A stretch of DNA of 64,000 nt from Myxococcus qinghaiensis (GTDB taxonomy: Bacteria > Myxococcota > Myxococcia > Myxococcales > Myxococcaceae), in NCBI RefSeq assembly GCF_024198215.1, contig NZ_JAKCFA010000014.1:62001-126000 (forward strand), written 5' to 3'. Positions within the stretch are counted from its first letter, which is position 1; the number at the start of each line of letters is the position of its first letter. Position numbers and translations under genes: made by a program. The notes beneath the pieces were generated by a model that did no database searches, was not told the origin of the DNA, and saw nothing but the letters and a program-made list of their open reading frames with translations. Shown here in pieces: positions 36,033-46,857 of this stretch.

Positions 36033-37559
36033 ATGCCGGCAGCTCTCAGTTATCCGGGCGTCTATATCGAGGAAGTACCCAGTGGGGTCCGCACCATCAG
36101 CGGGGTGCCCACATCGGTGACCGCCTTCGTGGGACGCGCACAGCGCGGGCCGGTGAACGAGCCGGTCATCTGCAACGGGTACGGCGACTTCGAGCGCTCC
36201 TTCGGGAGCCTGTGGGAAGACAGCTCGATGAGCTTCGCCGTGCGCGACTTCTTCCTCAATGGAGGAGGCCAGGCGGTCATCGTCCGGCTGGACAACGGCG
36301 GGGCGGCGGCGGAGCTGGACCTCACCAACTCCGGCAACACGACGCTGGTGGCGGCGAGCCCCGGAGCCTGGGGCGGCAAGCTCAGCGTGGTGGTGGACCA
36401 CAACACGAAGAAGACCGGCAACGCGTCCGTCGATGACCTGCTCTTCAACCTGACCGTCACCGACACGGCGACGCGCACGACGGAGAAGTTCATCAACCTC
36501 TCCATCGACCCCGCCAGCCCGCGCTACTTCCCCACCGTGCTGGAGCAGGGCTCCACTCTCGTCCGGGTGGGCACCCTGCCCTCTCCCGCCGTCCGTCCGG
36601 AGGCGGCCACGCGCGTCCCGGTGTCGCCCGACCTGGGAGGCGATGGCAACGCGCTGACGCGCACCCAGTTCACGACCGGCGCGGGGCTGCGCGCCGACAA
36701 GAAGGGGCTCTACGCGCTGGAGAAGGTGGATGTGTTCAACCTGCTGTGCATCCCACCGCACGCGCTGGATGGAGACATCGAGGCGGACCTGGCGACGGAC
36801 GCCGCGGCCTACTGCGAGGAGCGGCGCGCCGTGTTCATCGCGGACCCGCCCGTGAGCTGGGACAGCGTGGCGGACGCTGTCACCGGCTTCAACAGCAGCA
36901 GCCTGCGCAGCAAGAACGCGGCCCTGTACTTCCCCCGCCTCATCCAGGCCAACCCGCTGCGCGAGAACCAGCTGGAGACCTTCGCCCCCTGCGGCGCGGT
37001 GGCCGGGGTGATTGCCCGGACAGACACCCAGCGGGGCGTGTGGAAGGCGCCCGCGGGGCTGGACTCGCTCCTGACGGGCGTGCCGAAGCTGAGCGTGCCG
37101 CTGACGGACCAGGAGAACGGCCAGCTCAACCCGCTGGGCGTCAACTGCCTGCGCTCGATGCCGGCCGCGGGCCGCGTGGTGTGGGGCGCGCGCACCACCC
37201 GCGGCAACGACCTGCTGGCCGACGAGTGGAAGTACCTGCCCGTGCGGCGGCTGGCGCTCTACGTCGAGGAGAGCCTCTACCGGGGCATCCAGTGGGTCGT
37301 CTTCGAGCCCAACGACGAGCCGCTCTGGTCCCAGATTCGCCTCAACGTGGGCGCCTTCATGCAGAACCTCTTCCGGCAGGGGGCGTTCCAGGGCCAGTCG
37401 CCGCGAGATGCGTACTTCGTCAAGTGCGACAAGGAGACCACCACGCAGAACGACATCAACCTGGGCGTGGTCAACATCGTCGTGGGCTTCGCGCCGCTCA
37501 AGCCGGCCGAGTTCGTCGTCCTCAAGCTCCAGCAGATGGCCGGCCAGGTCGCGGCGTAA
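36033..37559 (+). CDS. Contractile tail sheath protein (eCIS)
   Basis: A 508-residue sheath subunit, the part that contracts to drive the tube. It opens with SYPGVYIEEVPSGVRTI and GVPTSVTAFVGRAQRGPVN, the T4 gp18/PVC sheath N-terminus, and has FFLNGGGQAVIVRL, and in the C-terminal domain VNCLRSMPAAGRVVWGARTT, VRRLALYVEESLYRGIQWVV and FEPNDEPLWSQIRLNVGAFM, the most conserved sheath region, which interlocks with neighbours. Length is typical of single-sheath eCIS. ATG 36033 follows GAGGAG. It is the first gene of a 17-gene same-strand operon, with a candidate sigma-54 promoter upstream. Confidence 0.96.
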   Translation: MPAALSYPGVYIEEVPSGVRTISGVPTSVTAFVGRAQRGPVNEPVICNGYGDFERSFGSLWEDSSMSFAVRDFFLNGGGQAVIVRLDNGGAAAELDLTNSGNTTLVAASPGAWGGKLSVVVDHNTKKTGNASVDDLLFNLTVTDTATRTTEKFINLSIDPASPRYFPTVLEQGSTLVRVGTLPSPAVRPEAATRVPVSPDLGGDGNALTRTQFTTGAGLRADKKGLYALEKVDVFNLLCIPPHALDGDIEADLATDAAAYCEERRAVFIADPPVSWDSVADAVTGFNSSSLRSKNAALYFPRLIQANPLRENQLETFAPCGAVAGVIARTDTQRGVWKAPAGLDSLLTGVPKLSVPLTDQENGQLNPLGVNCLRSMPAAGRVVWGARTTRGNDLLADEWKYLPVRRLALYVEESLYRGIQWVVFEPNDEPLWSQIRLNVGAFMQNLFRQGAFQGQSPRDAYFVKCDKETTTQNDINLGVVNIVVGFAPLKPAEFVVLKLQQMAGQVAA

Positions 37560-37573
37560 GGGAGACCCATTCC

Positions 37574-38101
37574 ATGGCTCAGTTCAGCGTCAACGCTCAG
37601 CGTTTCGACCCGTACAAGAACTTCAAGTTCCGCGTGAAGTGGGATGGCCGCTACGTCGCGGGGGTCAGCAAGGTGGGCGCGCTCAAGCGCACCACGGAGG
37701 TCGTCAAGCACCGCGAGGGAGGAGACCCCAGCAGCAGCCGCAAGTCCCCGGGCCGCAGCGAGTACGAGGCCCTCACCCTGGAGCGCGGCGTCACCCACGA
37801 CACCGAGTTCGAGCGGTGGGCCAACAAGGTCTGGAACTACGGCTCCGGCCTGGGCACCGAGGTGTCCCTCAAGGACTTCCGCAAGGACATCATCCTGGAG
37901 GTCTACAACGAGGCGGGACAGCTGGCCATCTCCTACAAGCTCTTCCGCTGCTGGGTGTCCGAGTACCAGGCGATGCCGGACCTGGATGCCAACGCCAACG
38001 CGGTGGCCATCCAGACGCTCAAGCTGGAGAACGAGGGCTGGGAGCGCGACTACGACATCACCGAGCCCACCGAGCCCAGCTTCAACGAGCCCAACCCCTG
38101 A
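37574..38101 (+). CDS. Tail tube protein (gp19/Hcp-like)
   Basis: A 175-residue inner tube protein of the T4-like tail tube family. Recognisable segments are FDPYKNFKFRVKWDGRYVAG, VSKVGALKRTTEVVKHREGG, TLERGVTHDTEFERWANKVW and YKLFRCWVSEYQAMPDLDAN. It stacks as hexameric rings within the sheath. It starts 14 bases after the sheath stop. Only one tube gene is present; many eCIS clusters carry two or three. Confidence 0.93.
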   Translation: MAQFSVNAQRFDPYKNFKFRVKWDGRYVAGVSKVGALKRTTEVVKHREGGDPSSSRKSPGRSEYEALTLERGVTHDTEFERWANKVWNYGSGLGTEVSLKDFRKDIILEVYNEAGQLAISYKLFRCWVSEYQAMPDLDANANAVAIQTLKLENEGWERDYDITEPTEPSFNEPNP

Positions 38102-38115
38102 CGCGGTGAGGCTCC

Positions 38116-38847
38116 ATGCGCGCGCTGACGGCTTCGGAGCTGCTGGGCGCATGGGAGGCGGGCTACCCGCACTCCGCTCCCGGACGCGCGCTCGCGCTGT
38201 TGTGCGCGGCGTGGCCGGAGCGGAGTCCGGGAGAGCTGGCGCGGCTGCCGGTGGGCGCGCGGGACGCGCTGCTCCTGGCCGCGAGGGAAGGCACGTTCGG
38301 CTCGGCGCTCGTGGGGCTGGTGCCGTGTCCGCCGTGCGGTGAGCAGGTCGAATTGGCCTTCGAGGTGAATGACATCCGGGTGCCGCATGGCGCCTCCGCG
38401 CCGGAGGTGCTGGAGGTGGAGCGCGAGGGCCACGCGGTGCGGTTCCGACTGCCGGACAGCCGGGACCTGGCGGCGCTGGCGGCGGGACGAGGTGGAGCGG
38501 GGCGCGAGGGGATGCTGGCGCGGTGTGTGGTGGAGGCACGTCGGGAGGGGGCACACGTGGACGTGGGGGAGCTGCCGGAGGAGGTGATTGGCGCCATCGC
38601 CAACGCGATGGAGGCCGCCGACCCGCAGGCCCGGGTGGAGCTGACCACCACGTGTCCCGCCTGCGGGCACCAGTGGGCGGCGGCGTTCGACATCGCCGAG
38701 TTCTTCTGGCGGGAAGTGGAGGCGTGGGCCCAGCGCACCCTGCGCGACGTGCACACGCTGGCGAGGCTGTACGGCTGGTCCGAGGAGCACATCCTCGGGA
38801 TGAGCCCCTGGAAGCGGCAGCGCTACCTGGAGCTGGCGGGGACATGA
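38116..38847 (+). CDS. Zinc-finger baseplate-assembly protein (T4 gp26/gp51-like)
   Basis: A 243-residue protein with two CxxC pairs, VPCPPCGEQ and TTCPACGHQ, about 105 residues apart that could bind one zinc ion. The C-terminus ARLYGWSEEHILGMSPWKRQ followed by RYLELAG matches the T4 gp26/gp51-type baseplate proteins found in phage and eCIS clusters, which help assemble the hub. The central region is Arg/Glu-rich. It lies 14 bases after the tube gene and its stop overlaps the next ATG. Presence of this gene is normal in DUF4255-containing eCIS. Confidence 0.75.
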   Translation: MRALTASELLGAWEAGYPHSAPGRALALLCAAWPERSPGELARLPVGARDALLLAAREGTFGSALVGLVPCPPCGEQVELAFEVNDIRVPHGASAPEVLEVEREGHAVRFRLPDSRDLAALAAGRGGAGREGMLARCVVEARREGAHVDVGELPEEVIGAIANAMEAADPQARVELTTTCPACGHQWAAAFDIAEFFWREVEAWAQRTLRDVHTLARLYGWSEEHILGMSPWKRQRYLELAGT

Positions 38848-40064
38848 GCGACTACTTGAGCCACCTCGTGGCACGTCAGCACCGCCCCACCGAGGGTGTC
38901 CGACCGCGCGTCAGCTCGTACTTCGCTCCCGAGGCACGGGCCGTGGAGCGCGACGAGGCGGCTGTCCTCGACACACGGCACGAGCCCCCCGGCGCCCTGC
39001 CCCGCGCCCCCATTGGTCCAGTCCAATCCCGACGCGAACCTTGGAGCGCGCTGGGACAGGCTCTCATGGGGGCGCGGAGCATGGGCGACCCGGGGCCTGG
39101 TGACGCACGCGGCGCCACGGAGGCAGGGAGCCTCACGCGTGACGGGACGCGCGGGGCAGCGGGTCGAAGGCTCGACGTGGCGCAGGAGCCCGGAGTCGAG
39201 GAGGCCCAGGACAGCGACGTCGTGGAGCCGTCCCGCTCAGAGAGCGCGGGCACCGGGGCTCGGCGCGGCGGGCTCGACACGGACGTGGGTCGCGTGGAGC
39301 GGACGAGGGTCGTGTCCCCCGTTCCGTCGGAATCACTCGCGACTTCCGGAGGTCATGTCCTCCCGCGAAGCGGAGACGCGGCGTCACGGCCCCTCGGGCT
39401 CGCGGCGGATGCACCGGCTCGCATGGACCTCTCCGAGAAGCGAGGCCCGGCGGCTCCATCGCCACGCGGGCCCCAGGCTCCTCCGAGGAGCGCTGGCGTA
39501 TTTCCCGCCGTGCGAGTGGAGCCTTCGCTGAATGAGGAGGCCCACGCGTCCACGCGAGGGAGCGCCGTTGCCCGGCCCGTGAGCCCATTCACCGAGTCCT
39601 CGACGGAACGGCAGGGTGTCGGCGTACAGCCGGCGAACGCACTCCCGGGGGCCTCGGTGGTTCGGCAGGGGGGCGGTGTCCTGCCCGTGAGCTCACACAC
39701 CGATTCTTCCGCGGAGCTGGCGCGAGCACGCGCTCCCACCGCTTCGGAGCAGGGCTCGTTCGACGAGCGCTCCGTCCCGTCAGCGGTGGGACGAGCCCGG
39801 GCACTGGCCGTGGCGCTGGAGACGTCGGCCCCCGCTCCGGCGGCGCGGTCCTCCCCGGAGACAGCGCGGCGGGAGTCCGGCGGGGACACGGCTCCGGTCC
39901 ACGTGTCGCAGGGCCCGGCGGCACCCGTCATCCAGGTCACCATCGGCCGCATCGAGGTCCGCGCGGTGTCGCCCTCCGCGCCCGCCAGGAGCGCGCCCTC
40001 GCGGGCCGCGCCGTCTCCGTCTCTCGAGGAGTACCTCGCGCGCCGCAACGGAGGTGGACGGTGA
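38844..40064 (+). CDS. Disordered linker protein of the injection system
   Basis: A 406-residue protein rich in Ala, Pro, Ser, Arg and Glu with almost no predicted structure between residues 40 and 350. Both ends look conserved: MSDYLSHLVARQ, then RPRVSSYFAPE at the N-terminus, and VIQVTIGRIEVRAV then SLEEYLARRNGGGR at the C-terminus. Proteins with these ends and a variable middle occur between gp26-like and DUF4255 genes in other injection-system clusters, without a known job. The VTIGRIEVRA strand plus SLEEYLARR helix could dock onto another component. Because no classical tape measure is seen, a length- or assembly-related role is possible. ATGA overlap upstream and GTGA overlap downstream. 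Confidence 0.7.
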   Translation: MSDYLSHLVARQHRPTEGVRPRVSSYFAPEARAVERDEAAVLDTRHEPPGALPRAPIGPVQSRREPWSALGQALMGARSMGDPGPGDARGATEAGSLTRDGTRGAAGRRLDVAQEPGVEEAQDSDVVEPSRSESAGTGARRGGLDTDVGRVERTRVVSPVPSESLATSGGHVLPRSGDAASRPLGLAADAPARMDLSEKRGPAAPSPRGPQAPPRSAGVFPAVRVEPSLNEEAHASTRGSAVARPVSPFTESSTERQGVGVQPANALPGASVVRQGGGVLPVSSHTDSSAELARARAPTASEQGSFDERSVPSAVGRARALAVALETSAPAPAARSSPETARRESGGDTAPVHVSQGPAAPVIQVTIGRIEVRAVSPSAPARSAPSRAAPSPSLEEYLARRNGGGR

Positions 40065-41259
40065 GCAACTCCCTCTCCATCGCGACGGTGACGGCGACCC
40101 TCCGCACCCTGCTCTTCAACCACCTCCAGGTGGAGACGCCGGACGTGACGGTGACGACGCTGCCCCCGGACAAGGCGCGGGCCCGCGACGCCACGCACCA
40201 CCAGCTCAACGTCTTCCTCTTCCAGGTGAGCCCCGACGCCGCCCTGCGCAACATGGACTTCCCGCCGAAGGTGAAGTTCGGCGAGTCCGGCCTCCCGCCC
40301 CTGGCCCTGCGGCTGACCTACCTGCTCACGCCCTACGCGCCGTCCGACGAAGACGTGGAGAGCCACAAGCTGCTCGGCAAGGCGATGAGCGTCCTCCACG
40401 ACCATCCGCTGCTCGGGTCCGAGGAGCTGCGCGTCGCGGTGCCAGGCAATGACCTGTACCAACAGGTCGAGCGCGTGCGCATCACCGTGGAGCCGCTGTC
40501 GCTGGAGGAGCTCTCCAAGCTCTGGACCATGTTCCAGACGCAGTACCGCGTCTCGGTCGTCTACCAGGTGTCGGTGGTGCTCATCGAGAGCACCCGTCCG
40601 CATCGCGCGCCCCTGCCCGTGCTGCGTCCGGTGCTGACCGTCCTGCCCGACACGCTCCCGCCCTTCCCGCGCCTCGAGGCCGTCACGCCGCCACAGCTGC
40701 AGGCCAGCGCGCGACTGGGGGACGTGCTGGTCCTCACCGGGCAGTACCTGTCCGGAGGCACCGTGGGGGTGCGCTTCACGCATCCGCTCTGGAATGCGCC
40801 GGTGACCCGGCCCGCCACGGACGTCACCGCGTCGCGGCTGACCGTGGCCATCCCCAACGACGCGGCCGGCTGGCCCTCGGGCACCTACTCGGTGTCCGTC
40901 GTCATCACCGATGCGAACGCCGTGGAGCACACCACCTCCGCGCTGTCCCTCACGCTCGCGCCCCGCATCACCCTCCTCACCCCCAACCCCGCGCCTCGCG
41001 GCCCCGGTGACGAGGTGACGCTCACCGTCACCTTCCAGCCTCGGGCCCGCCCGGAGCAGCGCGTCTCCCTGCTGCTCGGCGGCAAGGACATCCCCGCCCC
41101 CGAGCGCGCCGCGCCGGTGGACAGCATCAGCTTCACCACGCGGGACGTCTCCGCCGGGGATTACTTCGTCCGTCTGCGCGTCGAGGGCGTGGACTCGCTG
41201 CTCATCGACCGGACCCAGACGCCTCCGGTGTTCGACACGTCCCAGCGGGTGACCGTCAC

Positions 41260-41263
<4 letters not shown>
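40061..41263 (+). CDS. DUF4255 (Pvc16-type cap) protein with IPT/TIG-like domains
   Basis: A 400-residue protein. Residues 1-195 match DUF4255/Pvc16 (SIATVTATLRTLLFNHLQVE, ARDATHHQLNVFLFQVSPDA, LRLTYLLTPYAPSDEDVESH, KLLGKAMSVLHDHPLL), the tail-terminator/cap protein that closes the top of the sheath-tube assembly. Residues about 205-400 form two Ig-like IPT/TIG-type beta domains (VTPPQLQASARLGDVLVLTG, ITLLTPNPAPRGPGDEVTLT), which many Pvc16 proteins lack and which could decorate the cap. GTG at 40061 overlaps the preceding stop; the stop overlaps the ATPase ATG. Confidence 0.88.
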
Positions 41264-43247
<1,984 letters not shown>

Positions 43248-43251
<4 letters not shown>

Positions 43252-43511
43252 CGCCACGACGCATCTCCCTGCACATCGACGAGCTGGTGCTCCACGGCGT
43301 CTCCCCCGCTCACCGCGAGCAGGTGGGCGAGGCGGTGCGACAGGAGCTCTCGCGGCTGCTCGCCACGGAGGGACTGCCCCAGGGCTTCTCCGGCGGCGAG
43401 GTGGCCCGCCTGGACGCGGGCGCCGTGCACGTGACGCCGCACGCCGCGCCCCAGTCGCTGGGCGCGCAGGTGGCGCGGGCCGTGTACTCCGGCCTGGGAC
43501 GGGGGAAGTGA
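43248..43511 (+). CDS. Small conserved injection-system protein
   Basis: An 87-residue protein with the N-terminus RRISLHIDELVLHGVSPAHR, followed by an amphipathic helix EQVGEAVRQELSRLLA and a Gly-rich tail. Similar small proteins lie after the AAA+ ATPase in other eCIS clusters. The function is unknown; size and position would fit an adaptor or chaperone. ATG 43248 overlaps the ATPase stop. Confidence 0.7.
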
Positions 43512-43515
43512 CGCC

Positions 43516-44160
43516 ATGAGCTCGTTCCCACGCACACCCCGCACACAGCGCGGCGCCATCGTCGCGGTGGACCCGTTCAACCCCGTCGCGAGCCTGGTGG
43601 TGTTCCAATACAACCCGGACACGATGACGCGCACGCTGACGCCCCAGATGTCGGGCGACGGCGGCAGTGACCGCACGGAGGCGCTGCGGCTCGCGGGCCC
43701 CCCGGTGGAGAACATCCGGGTGGAGGTGGAGATAGACGCCACGGACCAGCTCGCCAACGGCGACGCCATCGCCGGCAGCCTGGGCATCTACCCGCAGCTC
43801 TCCGCGCTGGAGATGCTCGTCTACCCCAAGACGGCGCAGGTCATCCTCAACGCGGTGCTGATGCAGGTGGGCACGCTGGAGGTGGTGCCGGCCACCGCGC
43901 CGCTGACGCTCTTCATCTGGGGCCCCAAGCGGGTGCTGCCCGTGAAGCTCACCGAGTTCACCATCACAGAGGAAGCGTTCGACCCGAACCTCAATCCCAT
44001 CCGCGCCAAGGTGTCGCTGGGGCTGCGCGTCCTCTCCTACAACGACTTGCCCCTCCTTCACCCCGGCTACGCCCTCTTCCTCACGCACCAGGTCGTCAAG
44101 GAGGCCATGGCCGTCGTCGGCAGCATCTCCGGCGTCGCCAATGCCTCGCTGCCACGCTGA
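43516..44160 (+). CDS. Tube adaptor protein (CIS_tube / Pvc7-like)
   Basis: A 214-residue protein. The stretch LVVFQYNPDTMTRTLTPQMS is the hallmark of the CIS_tube family (Pvc7/Afp7), which links the inner tube to the spike hub. SALEMLVYPKTAQ and VKLTEFTITEEAFDPNLNPI, then RAKVSLGLRVL, match the beta core. The family often ends in a LysM domain; here a separate 96-residue LysM-like gene follows, as if the two parts were split. Confidence 0.85.
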   Translation: MSSFPRTPRTQRGAIVAVDPFNPVASLVVFQYNPDTMTRTLTPQMSGDGGSDRTEALRLAGPPVENIRVEVEIDATDQLANGDAIAGSLGIYPQLSALEMLVYPKTAQVILNAVLMQVGTLEVVPATAPLTLFIWGPKRVLPVKLTEFTITEEAFDPNLNPIRAKVSLGLRVLSYNDLPLLHPGYALFLTHQVVKEAMAVVGSISGVANASLPR

Positions 44161-44184
44161 GCGCCACGCCTCACGGGAGCTTTC

Positions 44185-44475
44185 ATGCTCGACCCCACCA
44201 GTCGCTACGCCTCCCTGGAAACCGCCACCCTCACGCTCCCCGACGGGCGCGTGGCGGCCTACAAGCGCCGCCGCTTCATCCCCGCGGGCAATGCCCTGAA
44301 AGTCCTGGCCGAAGTCACCGTCACGGAAGGGGACCGGTTGGATTTGCTCACCCACCGCACCCTGGGAGCCCCGGAGCACTTCTGGCGCGTCTGCGACGCC
44401 AACGACACGCTCAACCCCTTTGAATTGATGCGTGAGACTGGCTCCCTGGTGCGCATCGCCATGCCGGAGTTCTGA
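44185..44475 (+). CDS. LysM-like baseplate protein
   Basis: A 96-residue protein. GDRLDLLTHRTLGAPEHFWR followed by VCDANDTLNPFEL is a LysM-like/P2 gpX-like motif that in tails attaches the baseplate to the tube. It sits between tube adaptor and hub genes, the usual position. A Shine-Dalgarno-like GGGAG precedes ATG 44185. Confidence 0.75.
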   Translation: MLDPTSRYASLETATLTLPDGRVAAYKRRRFIPAGNALKVLAEVTVTEGDRLDLLTHRTLGAPEHFWRVCDANDTLNPFELMRETGSLVRIAMPEF

Positions 44476-44482
44476 GCGCGCG

Positions 44483-45625
44483 ATGAGCCTGCTGGGAATC
44501 CACCTCACCCTGATGCTGGGCCCCACCGTGGCGGTGCCCGCGCCCGCGTCGTTCATGGAGGCCCTCCAGAACGTGGAGGTCACCCACAACGACGAGGGCC
44601 GCTCGGGCTTCCAGCTCACCTTCGGCGTGGGCCGCTCGGGCCCCATGCACCTGTTGGACTACGGGCTGGTGGGCCACCCGCTGCTCAAGCCGATGAACCG
44701 CGTGGTGCTGCTCGTCACCTTCAACGTGATTCCGCAGGTGCTCTTCGACGGGCTCATCACCCACCGCACCCTCAGTCCGTCGCAGCACCCGGGCGCGTCC
44801 ACGCTCACCATCACAGGCGAGGACATCAGCACCGCCATGGACCTGGAGCAGAAGGTCCACGAGCACCCCGCCCAGGTGGAGCCCATCATCATCGCGCAGC
44901 TCGTCCTGAGCTACGCGCAGTACGGCCTGATTCCCGTCATCATCCCGCCGCCCTCGCTGGACGTGCCGCTGCCCATCTACCGCACGCCCGTCTTCCGAGG
45001 CACCGACTACGCCTACCTCCAGGAGATGGCGCGCCGCTACGGCTACGTCTTCCAAGTCACGCCCGGCCCCGCGCCGCTGACGAACACCGCCTACTGGGGC
45101 CCGCCCAACCGGCTGGGCATTCCGCAGCGGGCGCTGTCGGTGAACCTGGGCGCGCAGACGAACGTCGACACCATCGACTTCCAGTACAACGCGCTGGCCC
45201 CGACGACGGTGAGCGGCCAGGCCATGGCCTTCGGTCGCGCGCTCCCGGTGAAGACCTTCGCGAGCCTGCGCGTGCCGCCCCTGGCCAGCATGCCCGCGCT
45301 GCTGGCGCAGTCCAAGGTGCGCACCTCGCTCCTGGAGGACGTGCCGGACGGCGCGGGCTACATCGCGGCCTTCGCGAAGGCGCAGGGCCAGACGGATGCG
45401 TCCACGGACCAGGTGCTCACCGGCTCCGGCGAGCTGGACGCCACCCGCTACGGCGACATGCTGCGCCCGCGAGGGCTGGTGGGCGTGCGCGGCGCGGGCT
45501 TCGAACACGACGGCTTCTTCTACGTGCGCAACGTCACGCACTCCATCCGCTCCGGTGAATACAAGCAGCGCTTCACGCTCACGCGTGAGGGGACCGGGTC
45601 GCTCACCCCAGTGGTGCCGCCATGA
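44483..45625 (+). CDS. Baseplate hub protein (gp27/gpD-like, VgrG N-terminal part)
   Basis: A 380-residue protein with the hub fold of phage late-control gpD/T4 gp27: FQLTFGVGRSGPMHLLDYGL, QVLFDGLITHRTLSPSQHPG, STLTITGEDISTAMDLEQK, and the domain VFRGTDYAYLQEMARRYGYV. In Photorhabdus the hub and spike are one gene (pvc8); here the OB-fold and spike segment are encoded by the next, overlapping gene. ATG 44483 is chosen because frame before it overlaps the LysM-like gene. Confidence 0.85.
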   Translation: MSLLGIHLTLMLGPTVAVPAPASFMEALQNVEVTHNDEGRSGFQLTFGVGRSGPMHLLDYGLVGHPLLKPMNRVVLLVTFNVIPQVLFDGLITHRTLSPSQHPGASTLTITGEDISTAMDLEQKVHEHPAQVEPIIIAQLVLSYAQYGLIPVIIPPPSLDVPLPIYRTPVFRGTDYAYLQEMARRYGYVFQVTPGPAPLTNTAYWGPPNRLGIPQRALSVNLGAQTNVDTIDFQYNALAPTTVSGQAMAFGRALPVKTFASLRVPPLASMPALLAQSKVRTSLLEDVPDGAGYIAAFAKAQGQTDASTDQVLTGSGELDATRYGDMLRPRGLVGVRGAGFEHDGFFYVRNVTHSIRSGEYKQRFTLTREGTGSLTPVVPP

Positions 45626-46170
45626 GCACGTACTTCGGGAAGTACCGCGGCGAAGTCGTCAACAACATCGACCCGCTGATGATGGGCCGCGTGCAGGTGA
45701 AGGTGCCCACCGTGCTGGGCGACAGCCAGCTCGGCTGGGCCATGCCGTGCATGCCCTACGGCGGCAACGGCAAGGGCTTCTTCGCGGTGCCACCCATGGG
45801 CGCCAAGGTCTGGGTGGAGTTCGAGCGCGGAGACCTCAACTACCCCATCGTCGCCGGCTGCTTCTGGGGCGAGGGCGAGGCCCCCGCCACGCCCGGCCTT
45901 CCCACCACCAAGGTGTGGAAGACGGACTGCATCACCCTGAAGCTCGATGACCTGCCCGGCGCGGGCGGACTCACCATCGAGGTGAGCCCTCCGGCCGTGC
46001 CCATGCCGCTCAAGGCCACCTTCACGGCGACCGGCATCGAAATCGACCACGGGGGAACCGCCAAGGTGGTGCTCAGCGCCACCGGCATCGAGCTGTCGTT
46101 CGGCGCCGCCAACATCAAGCTCGGTCCCACGGGCGTCAACGTCAACAACGGCGCGCTGGAGGTCATCTAG
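45622..46170 (+). CDS. Spike protein (gp5/VgrG OB-fold and beta-prism)
   Basis: A 182-residue protein. The first 95 residues (KYRGEVVNNIDPLMMGRVQV, KVPTVLGDSQLGWAMPCMPY, VPPMGAKVWVEFERGDLNYP, IVAGCFWG) form the gp5 OB fold. The remainder is an alternating beta pattern (LKATFTATGIEIDHGG, AKVVLSATGIELSFGAANIK) typical of the triangular beta-prism needle. It joins the hub and carries the PAAR tip. ATGA overlap with the hub gene. Confidence 0.92.
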   Translation: MSTYFGKYRGEVVNNIDPLMMGRVQVKVPTVLGDSQLGWAMPCMPYGGNGKGFFAVPPMGAKVWVEFERGDLNYPIVAGCFWGEGEAPATPGLPTTKVWKTDCITLKLDDLPGAGGLTIEVSPPAVPMPLKATFTATGIEIDHGGTAKVVLSATGIELSFGAANIKLGPTGVNVNNGALEVI

Positions 46171-46172
46171 CC

Positions 46173-46496
46173 ATGGGAGCCTTCTTCCTCCACGTCGGTG
46201 CCACGGTGATGTGTCCGCATGGCGGCCAGGTGCAAATCACGCCCGGCAATCCGCGCGTCAAGGTGGGCGGACAGCCCGTGGCCACCATGGCCGACCAGTA
46301 CATGGTGACCGGCTGCGCCTTCCCGCCCCAGAGCGGCGGGCCCTGCGTGCAGGTGAAGTGGCTGGTGCCCGCGGTGCGCGTGCGCGCGGGAGGCCAGTTC
46401 GTCATCCTGCAGAACAGCGTGGGCATGTCCATTGGCGCCGCGCCCCTGGGGCCGCCCCAGGTGGTGATGACGCAGGTCCGGGTGAAGGGAACCTGA
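46173..46496 (+). CDS. PAAR-like spike-tip protein (DUF4280-type)
   Basis: A 107-residue protein. VMCPHGGQVQI, VKVGGQPVATMADQYMVTGC and SGGPCVQVKWLVPA resemble PAAR/DUF4280 repeats with Cys/His residues able to bind a metal ion and sharpen the tip. It lies two bases after the spike gene and before gp25, the expected order (Pvc10). Confidence 0.88.
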   Translation: MGAFFLHVGATVMCPHGGQVQITPGNPRVKVGGQPVATMADQYMVTGCAFPPQSGGPCVQVKWLVPAVRVRAGGQFVILQNSVGMSIGAAPLGPPQVVMTQVRVKGT

Positions 46497-46499
46497 GCC

Positions 46500-46856
46500 A
46501 TGCACATCGCCTTCCCCTACCGACTGGATGGACGGGGCCGCACGGCGGACGCGGACCTGGACACGCACGTGCGGCACCTGATTGAACAGGTGCTCTTCAC
46601 CTCGCCGGGCGAACGCGTCAACCGGCCCACGTTCGGCACGGGCCTGGGACAGCTCGTCTTCGCGCCCAACAGCTCCGAGCTGGCCACCGCCACCCAGTTC
46701 CTGGTGCAGGGCGCGCTCCAGCAGTGGCTGGGGGACCTCATCCAGGTGGAGGCCGTGGAGACGCTCAGCGTGGAGGCCTCCCTCCAGGTGACGGTGCGCT
46801 ACGTGGTGCGCCGCACGCAGCAGCGCCAGACGGCCCAGTTCACGAGGGACCTCTGA
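46500..46856 (+). CDS. gp25-like baseplate wedge protein
   Basis: A 118-residue protein of the gpW/gp25 family. It has HVRHLIEQVLFTSPGERVNR followed by PTFGTGLGQLVFAPNSSELA, including the conserved EQVLFTxPGERxxRPxFG motif. gp25 starts sheath polymerisation on the baseplate (Pvc9). It is separated by one base from the baseplate gene that follows. Confidence 0.95.
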   Translation: MHIAFPYRLDGRGRTADADLDTHVRHLIEQVLFTSPGERVNRPTFGTGLGQLVFAPNSSELATATQFLVQGALQQWLGDLIQVEAVETLSVEASLQVTVRYVVRRTQQRQTAQFTRDL

Positions 46857-46857
46857 C

